Below are positions 31,611 to 40,525 of a stretch of DNA of 64,000 nucleotides, piece after piece; the first letter of the stretch is position 1; the number at the start of each line of letters is the position of its first letter. The notes under the pieces are model-generated. The model worked only from the letters and a program-made list of their open reading frames with translations, did not search any database and was not told the origin of the DNA. The DNA is from a virus, in IMG/VR virus record IMGVR_UViG_3300025576_000001, positions 1-64,000 of that record. One strand, written 5' to 3'. Position numbers and translations under genes: made by a program.

Positions 31611-33796
31611 GCGAGCCTCGCCTTTATCGCCCAGCGTGGTTTATGCGTCTCTACGTCCGTCTGGAGGACTTCGGACAGACCGACGACTCCAGCGCGCAGG
31701 ACGGATCGAAACCCTACGGCGACGCCTCGACGACGCAACTCACGCAGTCGGCCGCCACCGAAAGCCAGCTCGCACAGGAGTCGGCTGGCGGTGGGTACTG
31801 TACGGCGACCCGCGCGAGTCTGATGTCGCTGTCGAGCCAACTTCAGCGCAGCGTCGCCAAGGGCAGCACGAAGTCGTCGGCGGGCGACAACGGCAAGGCC
31901 GACGAGTTCTCGGTAAATTTCGTCACAGCCCCCATGGAGTTGTCGATCGAAGACAAGGGTTTCCGCGAGGCGGACGTCCTGGAGGCGTCGTTCCCGTTCG
32001 TCGACATGCCGCTGAATCCGTTGATCGTGCGCGAGATTCGCGTCGAGGGCTGGGTCGGGACCGTGAAGGCTGTCGACTTCGCGAGCCCGCAGAACTGGCA
32101 CCTCGAACCCCGCATGTCGAAGACCAGTGTGCTGCGGTTCAACGGCTACGTGGACCTGCCCGAGATGGAAGCCGACGAGAACGCCAACACGGTCCACGTC
32201 AAGGCGCGCAGCTATATCGCGGTTCTCATCGACGGCAAGATCAACCCGCACGCCAAGGCGTACCGAATCCAGGGCACTGAGGAGAAGCTGACCGCCTATA
32301 TCAACCGCATCCTGTCGCTGTACCCGCCGACCTCGGGCGACACCGGCGGCGACCCTTTCCGTGCCTACTGGTACGCGAGCCCGGCCGAGAAGGAGCCGAC
32401 GCTTGGCGCGAAGACGCTCTACCGCTCGCTCCAGACGGCCAAGAGCCGAAACCAGAACGCGGGCCAGCCGCAGACCCAGCAGGCCAACTCGCAAGCCGAT
32501 CCGGCCAATGAAGGGGCTGACCCCCAGGGCCAGGGCGGAACCGCCGGCACCGCCACGATGCCCCCCAAGGCGGTGAGCGACGACGGCATGAGCATCTGGG
32601 ATCTCATCACACAGGCGTGCGAGTTGTGCGGTGTCCTGCCGATGTACAAGCCCAGCCTGCCGCCGTTCCCGGACCCAACCGCTGGCCAGGTATTCGGCGC
32701 TCTAGCGGCCACGGGAGGACCCAGCCTGACCAGCGCGGTCCCGATGATCGACCCGGCGAATTGTCTGCTCATCACACCCCCCGAGGCGTTCGCCGACGAC
32801 GTGTCGAGCGCGACTCAGATCGCCGGAGGCGCACGGGATGGGTTTTCCCGCCAGTTCACGAAGGACGGCGGCGGCATCATCAAGTCAGACGTCCGCTTCA
32901 TGGTCTGGGGCCACAACTTGAGCAAGATGAAGCTGGCCCGCCAGATGGGGAAGTTGCGACCCGCTGGTGTCGAGGTACGCGGCTACAACATCGACGCCGA
33001 CACGCCCGCGTTGGTGGCACGATTCCCCAAGCACAACCCGAAGAAGCCCAAGGGCAAGGGACGCTCCGCCCACAAGATGACCGAGAAGGGGGGCGGCAAG
33101 ATCGACGTGATCCGCACATTCGTCATGAAGGGCGTGCGGAATCAGCAGATGCTCGACGATGCCGCCAAGTCGATCTACCAGCAGCTCTGCCGGCCCGAGC
33201 TGACGATGAGCCTGGAGACCGACGAACTGGCCAGCTACATCGACCCCGCGGCGTCCATGCAGGCCGGCAGCCTCGTCGAGAATCACAACGACAACCCCGA
33301 CATCTTGCGGCTCTGCGCCGGCACGCCCGTGCATGTCGTGGTGGCGAAGAAGTCGACGAATCCGAACGACCTCACGATCTGTAGCCTCTCGGAGTTCTAC
33401 GACCTTGGGGGCGATCAGATCACGGAACTGCTGACCAAGCAAAACGACCGCTGGGGCGCGTTTCGCGTCGACGGGACGATGGGCCAGCAGAGTATCGAGG
33501 CCACGGCGCGAAAGATTCAGGCGGCGTACCGGGCGGCACGGCTCCCGAGCGTCTACTACTGCAAGGCCATCCGGCTGCAATTCAAAGCCGAGGACGAGTT
33601 CTTCCACTGTTCGATGGAGCTGGCGAACTACATGCCGGTCAACGACCCGTCCAATATGGACGCCGACACGCAGGCCGCGAACGACGAGCGCAAGAAGAAG
33701 CCGACCTCACTGGCCGATAAGCAGGCGGCGGCACAGGCCCAGACGACGGCCGCCATCACCGACCGGGTCGGTCGCCAATCCACGGGGGGCATCTGA
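31607..33796 (+). CDS. Baseplate hub protein (gpD/gp27-like)
   Basis: 729 residues from a GTG overlapping the previous stop. Strand-rich hub features: ADEFSVNFVTAPMELSIEDK, LEASFPFVDMPLNPLIVREI, RFNGYVDLPEMEADENANTV and VHVKARSYIAVLIDG. A Gln/Ala/Gly-rich insertion lies near residues 280-320. VRTFVMKGVRNQQMLDDAAKSIY-like content (written in part) resembles the late-control D domain. It forms the ring that connects the tube to the spike. Placement before the spike gene supports this. Confidence 0.65.
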   Translation: MSEPRLYRPAWFMRLYVRLEDFGQTDDSSAQDGSKPYGDASTTQLTQSAATESQLAQESAGGGYCTATRASLMSLSSQLQRSVAKGSTKSSAGDNGKADEFSVNFVTAPMELSIEDKGFREADVLEASFPFVDMPLNPLIVREIRVEGWVGTVKAVDFASPQNWHLEPRMSKTSVLRFNGYVDLPEMEADENANTVHVKARSYIAVLIDGKINPHAKAYRIQGTEEKLTAYINRILSLYPPTSGDTGGDPFRAYWYASPAEKEPTLGAKTLYRSLQTAKSRNQNAGQPQTQQANSQADPANEGADPQGQGGTAGTATMPPKAVSDDGMSIWDLITQACELCGVLPMYKPSLPPFPDPTAGQVFGALAATGGPSLTSAVPMIDPANCLLITPPEAFADDVSSATQIAGGARDGFSRQFTKDGGGIIKSDVRFMVWGHNLSKMKLARQMGKLRPAGVEVRGYNIDADTPALVARFPKHNPKKPKGKGRSAHKMTEKGGGKIDVIRTFVMKGVRNQQMLDDAAKSIYQQLCRPELTMSLETDELASYIDPAASMQAGSLVENHNDNPDILRLCAGTPVHVVVAKKSTNPNDLTICSLSEFYDLGGDQITELLTKQNDRWGAFRVDGTMGQQSIEATARKIQAAYRAARLPSVYYCKAIRLQFKAEDEFFHCSMELANYMPVNDPSNMDADTQAANDERKKKPTSLADKQAAAQAQTTAAITDRVGRQSTGGI

Positions 33797-34527
33797 TGCC
33801 GCACGCATTCGGCACCGCGATTCGGCGGAACATCGATCCCCACGCGCTCGGCAAGGCGATCGCGCAGCCGGGGCTTGACCAGCGCTACTGGTGCAGCCAG
33901 GCGATCGTCGCCACCGTCGACACCGAGACGGGCGAGATAGACCCGACGGACAACCACGCGATCTACTGTGACAGTGCGGGCGTCGACGTGGACGTGGAGT
34001 TGCAGCCGCTCGGCCAGCCCTGTACCTGCAAATACGCCGGCATTTCGGCGGGCGACGTGACGATCTACGCGCCGATCCGACCCGGCGATCTCGTGCTGGC
34101 GGAGTGCCCCGACGGCGACCTGACGACGCCCGTCATCACCCACATCTTTCACAGCCGCTCGCGCCGTCAGCCCGTCAGCGGCGGGAAGCCCATCTTCGAC
34201 AACAACCGCTTGCTCGTCTACGCCAAGAATGTCCCGATCGACATCCGCAACGCGGGCGGCGTCCAGGTGTTGATCGAGCAGGATGGAACCGTCACGACGA
34301 CCGCCAAGGCGATCAAGCAGGGCGACTCATCGGCGAGCCAGCACGTCATGCACGGGGAGGCGTTCACGAGCGACCTGAACCAAGCAGTGCAGGACATCCT
34401 TGCGGACCTCACGACGGCGTTTACGACGCTGGGGCTCGGCGCTCCGACGTCGACGGCATCCATCGGAACGCTGGTGGCCGGTATCGCGGCCGGCACGTAC
34501 CTCTCGACGAAAGTGACCGCCTCATGA
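33796..34527 (+). CDS. Baseplate spike protein (gpV/gp5-like)
   Basis: 243 residues. The central part GDVTIYAPIRPGDLVLAECP followed by GDLTTPVITHIFHSRS has the look of an OB-fold as in spike proteins. Next comes a repetitive strand region (VQVLIEQDGTVTTTAKAIKQ) and a hydrophobic end. It would pierce the outer membrane at the tail tip. Confidence 0.6.
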   Translation: MPHAFGTAIRRNIDPHALGKAIAQPGLDQRYWCSQAIVATVDTETGEIDPTDNHAIYCDSAGVDVDVELQPLGQPCTCKYAGISAGDVTIYAPIRPGDLVLAECPDGDLTTPVITHIFHSRSRRQPVSGGKPIFDNNRLLVYAKNVPIDIRNAGGVQVLIEQDGTVTTTAKAIKQGDSSASQHVMHGEAFTSDLNQAVQDILADLTTAFTTLGLGAPTSTASIGTLVAGIAAGTYLSTKVTAS

Positions 34528-35081
34528 GTGCCACCGGCGTCGCAATGGGGAACGCGATCCTGGCGTACAACCAGGCGGCGAGTGCTGCCTTTTTCGCTGC
34601 CCCCGGGAAGAAGAAACCGACCCCGGCGGACTACGCGCAGTTGAACGTCTTGCTGACGCAGGCGCAGGGCAATGCCATCGTCGACAATCTGCCGGCACCG
34701 GGAACGACTGGCGGCGTGTCGGCCGTGGCGGCGGTGAATCTTCTGCCGGGCCAGCCGGTCTATGTCAACGGCACCACGGGGCAACTCGGGCTCGCGAGTG
34801 CATCCGTCTACGTGACCAGCTTTGTCGCTGGCCTGGTAGTCGCCGCGACTGCCGCCGGTTTCATTGCGGATCTAGCGACCGACGTTCTCACGTTGCAGGA
34901 CTGGACGGCCATTACAGGCAGCGCGTCTCTGCAGCCTGGTCAGGACTATTTTCTAGGCACGACCCCCGGCACGCTCTCGCTTATCGCTCCGACCGTGCAA
35001 GGACAGACGGCCACGCCGGTCGGGAAATCCGTTTCGACGACTCAACTTCTCATTCAACCCGGTCAACCAATTTTGCTCTGA
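34524..35081 (+). CDS. Beta-rich virion protein, 185 aa
   Basis: ATG at 34524 overlaps the previous TGA. The end (LQPGQDYFLGTTPGTLSLIA, VGKSVSTTQLLIQPGQPILL) and the middle (LLPGQPVYVNGTTGQLGLAS) match small phage surface proteins that carry a repeated PGQ...Y/V...G motif. Probably a small baseplate or fibre-associated structural protein. Confidence 0.55.
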   Translation: MSATGVAMGNAILAYNQAASAAFFAAPGKKKPTPADYAQLNVLLTQAQGNAIVDNLPAPGTTGGVSAVAAVNLLPGQPVYVNGTTGQLGLASASVYVTSFVAGLVVAATAAGFIADLATDVLTLQDWTAITGSASLQPGQDYFLGTTPGTLSLIAPTVQGQTATPVGKSVSTTQLLIQPGQPILL

Positions 35082-35091
35082 AAGGATCATC

Positions 35092-35586
35092 ATGGCAACT
35101 CGCACTCCTCTCGTCATCGGGGCCAATGGGCTCATCCAGCAATTGCAGGCCGGCGATACGCTCGGCAGTATCGCAGCCGCCAAGTACAACAACGAGGTCT
35201 TTACGAACGGGGAAAGTTCGGCCGCCCTCGTGATCGGCGCGCCCGTCTACGATTCGGCCGCCGGTTCCGTGAAGCGCGCCGAGGCCAATGCTGCCGCCAC
35301 GGCGAGCGTAACGGGGCTGTGGGTCGATGCCAGCACGTCCGCCAGCACTTCCGGCAATTGTGCTGTCGGCGGCATCCTGACCGCAACCACGACCCAGTGG
35401 GACGCGGTGGTGACGGGCGAAAGCGGCGGCCTGACGTTCCAGTCGTATTATTTCCTTGACCCCGCAAACGTGGGGAAGTTGACGACGACGGTTCCCTCGA
35501 CCGTCGGGCAGCTCTTAGTTCTGGTCGGGCAGGCCATGAGCGCCACGGACATGCGGCTGATTCTCGCAGCGCCAATCCAACTCTAG
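35092..35586 (+). CDS. Virion surface protein with PLVIG-N-GL start
   Basis: 164 residues. The start MATRTPLVIGANGLIQQLQA is closely repeated at the start of the next gene. The rest is strand-rich (VTGLWVDASTSASTSGNCAV, YYFLDPANVGKLTTTV) and ends VGQAMSATDMRLILAAPIQL, similar in form to the gene before. Probably part of the fibre or baseplate decoration set. Confidence 0.55.
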   Translation: MATRTPLVIGANGLIQQLQAGDTLGSIAAAKYNNEVFTNGESSAALVIGAPVYDSAAGSVKRAEANAAATASVTGLWVDASTSASTSGNCAVGGILTATTTQWDAVVTGESGGLTFQSYYFLDPANVGKLTTTVPSTVGQLLVLVGQAMSATDMRLILAAPIQL

Positions 35587-35589
35587 GCC

Positions 35590-36141
35590 ATGGCCAACCG
35601 AGCCCCACTCGTCATCGGAAGCAACGGACTGCCCCAGCAGGCGCAGTCAGGCGACGGCGTTGCATTTCCGGGCACCGTCGCGCCCTCGACCACCAAGGGC
35701 ATCGTCGGCACGACCGGGGCCGACAACGCCCAGGCCGGCAGCGTGGGGGAGGCCATCACGGCAACGGTCGCCACCGGGTCATCCATCTCGCTCACGTCGG
35801 TCACGAGCGCCAACGTGACCAACATCGCGTTGACGGCTGGCGATTGGGACGTGTGGGGATGCGTCTGCTTTACCTTGGCCAGCACGACCACCATGGGCTA
35901 CCTGAGCGGCGGCATCAACTCGACATCGGCCGCGCTGCCCGCCAACAATGCAGGCGTCGGGACGCTGGTCGGAGCGGGAACGAACGCCGTGGTGGATGTG
36001 ACCGTTGACCCGGTTGTGTCCATCGCGCCCATTCGGGTCAACATCTCGGCAAGCACAACCTACTACCTCGTCGCCCGGGCGAAATTTGGCACCTCGACCT
36101 GCAAGGCATACGGGACCATTTACGCGAGGCGCCGCCGATGA
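35590..36141 (+). CDS. Virion surface protein, paralogous N-terminus
   Basis: 183 residues. Starts MANRAPLVIGSNGLPQQAQS like the previous protein but has a different body (DWDVWGCVCFTLASTTTMGY, IRVNISASTTYYLVARAKFG), a jelly-roll-like strand pattern. The shared start may be a common attachment module for different heads. Confidence 0.55.
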   Translation: MANRAPLVIGSNGLPQQAQSGDGVAFPGTVAPSTTKGIVGTTGADNAQAGSVGEAITATVATGSSISLTSVTSANVTNIALTAGDWDVWGCVCFTLASTTTMGYLSGGINSTSAALPANNAGVGTLVGAGTNAVVDVTVDPVVSIAPIRVNISASTTYYLVARAKFGTSTCKAYGTIYARRRR

Positions 36142-36983
36142 TCTCCAACCCATTCGCTCGCGCGGGCTTCGAGCAAGGCGGCCAGCAGACCGGCAGCGGC
36201 GGGTCTTTCCACGTCGCCCGGGCCATCAGCGTGGGCGGCCAGATCATCCGCGTGGTATTCAGCAGCCCCCCAAAGGCCAAGAGTTCGGGCGCGCCAGACG
36301 ATGCCCTGAATGCCGCCAACTACCAAGTCTCGGTCACGACCGGAACCGGCGATACTCCGCAGTCCATCGCGACCTTCGCGACCGTGACGCTCTGGCCAGC
36401 CTTCGGGCTGCGTGCGGCTGGCGAGGCGTCAATTGACCTCCAGGTAGACCGTCCCCTCATCGTCGGCATGAGCTACACAGTGACGGCCTCGCACGCCTTG
36501 GTGGCGGCCGACGGGACGCCGATCGGCTCGCCCTACGGTTGGACGTTCAGCGGCTCCGCCAGGCCCATCCGCAAGCGGCAACAGCGCCGCGTGATCGGGC
36601 TGGTGGACTTCGCCAGCGACCCCTTCACGGGCGGGATTGCGGTCGACAAGTCGGGCGACTGGGCCAGCCAGGAGGGCGCGTCGGGAACCCGCAAGCGTAT
36701 CTGGCGGATCGCCCTCACGCCGTTCGGCGCGTTCTCGTTCCTGTCGAACTTCGGTCTCAAATACGACATCAAGAAGCCCGGAACCCTCAGCATCCTGGGC
36801 AGCCTGCGCACCGAGCTGAAACAGCAACTCCTGCAACAGCCCGACGTGAAGGACGCCAGTTCGTCAGTCACGATGGACCAGCGCGGGTTTCTTACCCTCA
36901 CGATCAATGCGCAGACCACGACGGGTCAGAAGCTCTCTGAGACCGTGCAGGCAACCCCCAGCGGAATGGTAACGACCCAATGA
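36138..36983 (+). CDS. Baseplate protein with gp25-like C-terminal domain
   Basis: 281 residues. The N-terminal half is Ig-like (ISVGGQIIRVVFSSPPKAKS, MSYTVTASHALVAADGTPIG). The C-terminal half (KRIWRIALTPFGAFSFLSNF, LGSLRTELKQQLLQQPDVKD) resembles gp25/gpW baseplate wedge proteins, including the end LTINAQTTTGQKLSETVQ. It lies just before the J-like gene, as expected. Confidence 0.6.
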   Translation: MISNPFARAGFEQGGQQTGSGGSFHVARAISVGGQIIRVVFSSPPKAKSSGAPDDALNAANYQVSVTTGTGDTPQSIATFATVTLWPAFGLRAAGEASIDLQVDRPLIVGMSYTVTASHALVAADGTPIGSPYGWTFSGSARPIRKRQQRRVIGLVDFASDPFTGGIAVDKSGDWASQEGASGTRKRIWRIALTPFGAFSFLSNFGLKYDIKKPGTLSILGSLRTELKQQLLQQPDVKDASSSVTMDQRGFLTLTINAQTTTGQKLSETVQATPSGMVTTQ

Positions 36984-38089
36984 GCGCCATGTTCGTTTCA
37001 CGCGCCGATTTGTTCTCCGTTGGTCGCGCCGCCATCGCGGGCACGCCTGGCATCCGCATCAACCCAGCCGTCATCGACATTCCTGGCAGCGATCTCAACC
37101 TCGCGGTCGGCGTCGATGCCGTCCTGGGCGAAGAGGTGTCGATGCGGTCCGCCTATGCGATGCGGGGCGCGTTCGCGGAGCTGGCGCGCGGCAATCAGCT
37201 CGACCGGGTCATCTACGACCGCTCGGGACTCCTGCGGTTCGGTGCCACACCGTCCAGCGTGGACCCGGTGTTGAGCCGACCGACCTCCACGAATGGCGCG
37301 GGAACCTACAAGGCCGGGTCGGTCGTCCAGACGGCAGATGGCACGCAGTTTGGCCTTGACAACGACGCCGTGTTCGGAGTTGCAGACCTGAGCGTGACGG
37401 TCTCGGCGACGGCCGTGACCTCGGGCGCCGATACCAATGTTGCGCCGGGCACCGTGACCGGCTTCTCGACTGCGCCCTTCGACTCGACCCTGACGGTCAC
37501 GAACCCAGCGAGCGCGGCCGGCGGGACCGACGCCGAGAGCGACATCGCGTTCCTGGGGCGATACCGCGGCTACTTCCCGACGTTGTCGAGAGGCACGATG
37601 GGTGCCATCGAGTACGCGGCCACGCAGGTGCCGGGCGTCGCGGTCGCGACCGCAACCGAGATCGTGAACCCCAACAGCGGCTACCCCGCATCCATCGTGC
37701 AGTTGGTGATCGGGGACGCAAGCGGCAACTCCACCAGCGACATGGTGACGGCCGTGGCCAACATGCTGCTCACCTACCGCGCGGGGGGAATTTTCGTTCA
37801 AGTTTTGACCGGCTCGGTATTCCAGCAGACCGTCACGTGGTCGCTGGCGTTCGAGACTGGAGTCAACGAAGCCCTCGCCCAGTCGCGCGTTCGAGCGGTG
37901 TCCGTGGCGGCCAGCCAGTTCCTCGCGCCGGGCGCCACGCTCTACAAGTCGACCCTCATCAGCGCGGCCAAGAAAGTGCCGGGCGTCATCATCAGCGACA
38001 GCTCGCTCGTCTATCCCTTGGGCGACGTCGAAACCACCAGCCCGGGCCAGATGATCCGAGTGGCATCAACGGCGGTGACTTTTCAATGA
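36980..38089 (+). CDS. Baseplate J-like protein
   Basis: 369 residues. The J-like features are TNPASAAGGTDAESDIAFLG followed by RYRGYFPTLSRGTMGAIEYA, then the end with ISAAKKVPGVIISDSSLVYP. It is one of the wedge proteins that form the outer baseplate. Its stop overlaps the next ATG. Confidence 0.75.
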   Translation: MSAMFVSRADLFSVGRAAIAGTPGIRINPAVIDIPGSDLNLAVGVDAVLGEEVSMRSAYAMRGAFAELARGNQLDRVIYDRSGLLRFGATPSSVDPVLSRPTSTNGAGTYKAGSVVQTADGTQFGLDNDAVFGVADLSVTVSATAVTSGADTNVAPGTVTGFSTAPFDSTLTVTNPASAAGGTDAESDIAFLGRYRGYFPTLSRGTMGAIEYAATQVPGVAVATATEIVNPNSGYPASIVQLVIGDASGNSTSDMVTAVANMLLTYRAGGIFVQVLTGSVFQQTVTWSLAFETGVNEALAQSRVRAVSVAASQFLAPGATLYKSTLISAAKKVPGVIISDSSLVYPLGDVETTSPGQMIRVASTAVTFQ

Positions 38090-40512
38090 GCGATTCCGGG
38101 CCACTTACGCAGGCGCAAGCGTTGGATGTATTACGCCGCACCTGCGACCGTGCGTGGCTCGACGCCATGCTCGCCCAGCCCGACGGCGCCGCCATCATCG
38201 CCAGCAAGCTCGCGGCGTTCGAGGCCGCCAGTCTCGCGGTGACGGCGCAGGCAAACGCCACCATGATCTCGACGGCGCCGACTGGTCGTCCGGGCGTCTG
38301 CACTCTCGCGCTTCAGCGCTCGGACACCTCGGCGAGCGCCACGATCCCAAAGGGCTATACGTTCATCACCAACCTGGGCGTCGAGCTGACGGTCGCGTGC
38401 GATGTGCAGGTTGCAGTCGGGCAAGCGACGGTGGCGCTGCCACTGGTCACGACTCGCCAGATCGATCTGGTCAACACGGCCGCGAATGCGTTCGACGACA
38501 TCCTGGACCCCGGCAACTACCCGGACGCGGTGCTGGGAACGGCGAACCCTCCGGTGTTCGTCAGCCGCTCTCCCCGCGCCCTCGTCGCGAACCGCAGCAG
38601 CAACGACGTGAGCTGGCTCGACCTCACGAACCCACTGCTGCCCGTCGTGCTCGCGACCGTCACCGTGGGCGTAGGCCCACCCGGCGTCGCTTTCTCGCCG
38701 GACGGCACCCGCGCCCTCGTCGCGAATTTCGGCAGCAACGACGTTAGTTGGCTCGACCTCACGAACCCACTGCTGCCCGTCGTGCTCGCGACCGTCACCG
38801 TGGGCTCAGGCCCGATCGGCGTCGCTATCTCGCCGGACGGCACCCGCGCCCTCGTCGCGAACCGCAGCAGCAACGACGTGAGCTGGCTCGACCTCACGAA
38901 CCCACTGCTGCCCGTCGTGCTCGCGACCGTCACCGTGGGCGTAAACCCATTCGGCGTCGCTATCTCGCCGGACAGCACCCGCGCCCTCGTCGCGAATTAC
39001 GGCAGCAACGACGTGAGCTGGCTCGACCTCACGAACCCACTGCTGCCCGTCGTGCTCGCGACCGTCACCGTGGGCTCAGGCCCGGTCGGAGTCGCTATCT
39101 CGCCGGACGGCACCCGCGCCCTCGTCCCGAATTACGGCAGCGCCAACGTGAGCTGGCTCGACCTCACGAACCCACTGCTGCCCGTCGTGCTCGCGACCGT
39201 CACCGTGGGCGTAGGCCCATACGGCGTCGCTATCTCGCCGGACGGCACCCGCGCCCTCGTCCCGAATTACGGCAGCGCCAACGTGAGCTGGCTCGACCTC
39301 ACGAACCCACTGCTGCCCGTCGTGCTCGCGACCGTCACCGTGGGCGTAAACCCGATCGGCGTCGCTATCTCGCCGGACGGCGAGCGCGCCCTCGTCGCGA
39401 ATTACAGCAGCAACGACGTGAGCTGGCTCGACCTCACGAACCCACTGCTGCCCGTCGTGCTCGCGACCGTCACCGTGGGCACAGGCCCATACGGCGTCGC
39501 TATCTCGCCGACGGCGAGCGCGGATGTGTTCGGCGATTTCGTCCGTTGCCTCACCTACGTCTCCTCAACTCCCATCACAGGCGCGTCGAGCGACTGGCTG
39601 AGCGCCCTTGGCAATGAGCGCGGCTGCATTCGCCAGGACGGCGAAGACGGCGAAGCGTACCGAGCCCGTGTCCGCATGATACCCGACGCCGTGAGTCCGC
39701 TCGCCATCGCGCGGGCCGTGGACGCGACCGCAACGGCACTGCCTGAGCGCTGGCTGGCCGAGCCTTTCAACGACGGCGCGGATCCCAATGTGAAGCTCGC
39801 AGCGAATCTCGGGTTCTTCGACGGCTTCTTCTGCGATAGCGACTTCTGCGACGACCCACTCGGCGTGTCGCTGGCCGACAAGCAACCGGTGGCGAACCTC
39901 GAATGCTCGGGCATTCGCGAGAGTCGCGCCTACGTGCGGGTCGACCTCGTGGGGCAATTGCAAGAGCCCGACGGTCTTGTCCTGTACTGTGACGATGGTT
40001 TCTGCGACGACCCGCAGTGGGGCTACCCGGATGTCCACACCCACCCGGTCATCCAGGGAGCCGAGCAGGCGCTGCTGCAACAGATGCAACTCAAGGTGGC
40101 GGGCGGCGTGAACTTCGATGTCTACCTGGAGAACTCGGAGACGCTCGTACAGCAGGGCACCTTGAGCGGCACCACGAGCGCAGGGGGTACGCCGGTCATC
40201 ACGCTTACGCCAGTGGCCGGAACTGCCTGGTATTTGCGCGAGGGTCTGCTGACCGCCGACATGGGCAACCGCCACTGGGCAGTCACGGGACAGGGCATCG
40301 CGGTACGGCTCACGCTCGACGATGGGTCCACGCTGCAAACCCCCTGGGCGCAGGGCGTGGTGTCGCTGCGCTCCTATGAGCTGGAGGCGCTCGGCTACCG
40401 AGGCCAGCGCGTGACCAGCATCGAGTGCTTGGGGCTCACGCTCTACGACCTCGAACCGCCCTACAGCATGAATTTGATCGGTAGTTTCACCGTGAATACG
40501 GCTACACTCTAG
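38086..40512 (+). CDS. Baseplate protein with inserted seven-repeat beta-propeller
   Basis: 808 residues from ATG 38086. The N-terminal part is a baseplate module. Residues about 164-478 are seven repeats of 45 residues, each with RALVAN, NDVSWLDLTNPLLPVVLATV and GVAISPDGT, the YVTN/NHL-like pattern of a seven-bladed propeller. The C-terminal part returns to baseplate-like sequence, with two Cys/Asp motifs (FCDSDFCDDPLG, YCDDGFCDDPQWG) and a strand-rich end. The propeller probably acts as a binding domain on the baseplate. Confidence 0.75.
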   Translation: MSDSGPLTQAQALDVLRRTCDRAWLDAMLAQPDGAAIIASKLAAFEAASLAVTAQANATMISTAPTGRPGVCTLALQRSDTSASATIPKGYTFITNLGVELTVACDVQVAVGQATVALPLVTTRQIDLVNTAANAFDDILDPGNYPDAVLGTANPPVFVSRSPRALVANRSSNDVSWLDLTNPLLPVVLATVTVGVGPPGVAFSPDGTRALVANFGSNDVSWLDLTNPLLPVVLATVTVGSGPIGVAISPDGTRALVANRSSNDVSWLDLTNPLLPVVLATVTVGVNPFGVAISPDSTRALVANYGSNDVSWLDLTNPLLPVVLATVTVGSGPVGVAISPDGTRALVPNYGSANVSWLDLTNPLLPVVLATVTVGVGPYGVAISPDGTRALVPNYGSANVSWLDLTNPLLPVVLATVTVGVNPIGVAISPDGERALVANYSSNDVSWLDLTNPLLPVVLATVTVGTGPYGVAISPTASADVFGDFVRCLTYVSSTPITGASSDWLSALGNERGCIRQDGEDGEAYRARVRMIPDAVSPLAIARAVDATATALPERWLAEPFNDGADPNVKLAANLGFFDGFFCDSDFCDDPLGVSLADKQPVANLECSGIRESRAYVRVDLVGQLQEPDGLVLYCDDGFCDDPQWGYPDVHTHPVIQGAEQALLQQMQLKVAGGVNFDVYLENSETLVQQGTLSGTTSAGGTPVITLTPVAGTAWYLREGLLTADMGNRHWAVTGQGIAVRLTLDDGSTLQTPWAQGVVSLRSYELEALGYRGQRVTSIECLGLTLYDLEPPYSMNLIGSFTVNTATL
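38575..39519 (+). repeat. 7 x 135-bp in-frame tandem repeat
   Basis: Units start at 38575, 38710, 38845, 38980, 39115, 39250 and 39385. The 60-odd bases encoding WLDLTNPLLPVVLATVTVG are nearly identical between units, while codons for the residue pairs after VANx and VGxxP vary. The near-identity at DNA level suggests recent expansion or gene conversion. Confidence 0.9.
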
Positions 40513-40525
40513 CAAGGAAAACAAC

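Noticed and set aside
37837-38085. Upstream extension of the propeller gene
   Set aside because: It lies inside the J-like gene in another frame; the ATG at 38086 overlaps the J-like stop as ATGA.
38575-39519. CRISPR array
   Set aside because: Repeats are 135 bp, in frame and protein-coding; no short repeat-spacer pattern.
40503-40508. TACACT as a promoter before 40526
   Set aside because: No -35 partner at a fitting distance; the downstream gene has its own ribosome-binding site in a continuous operon.
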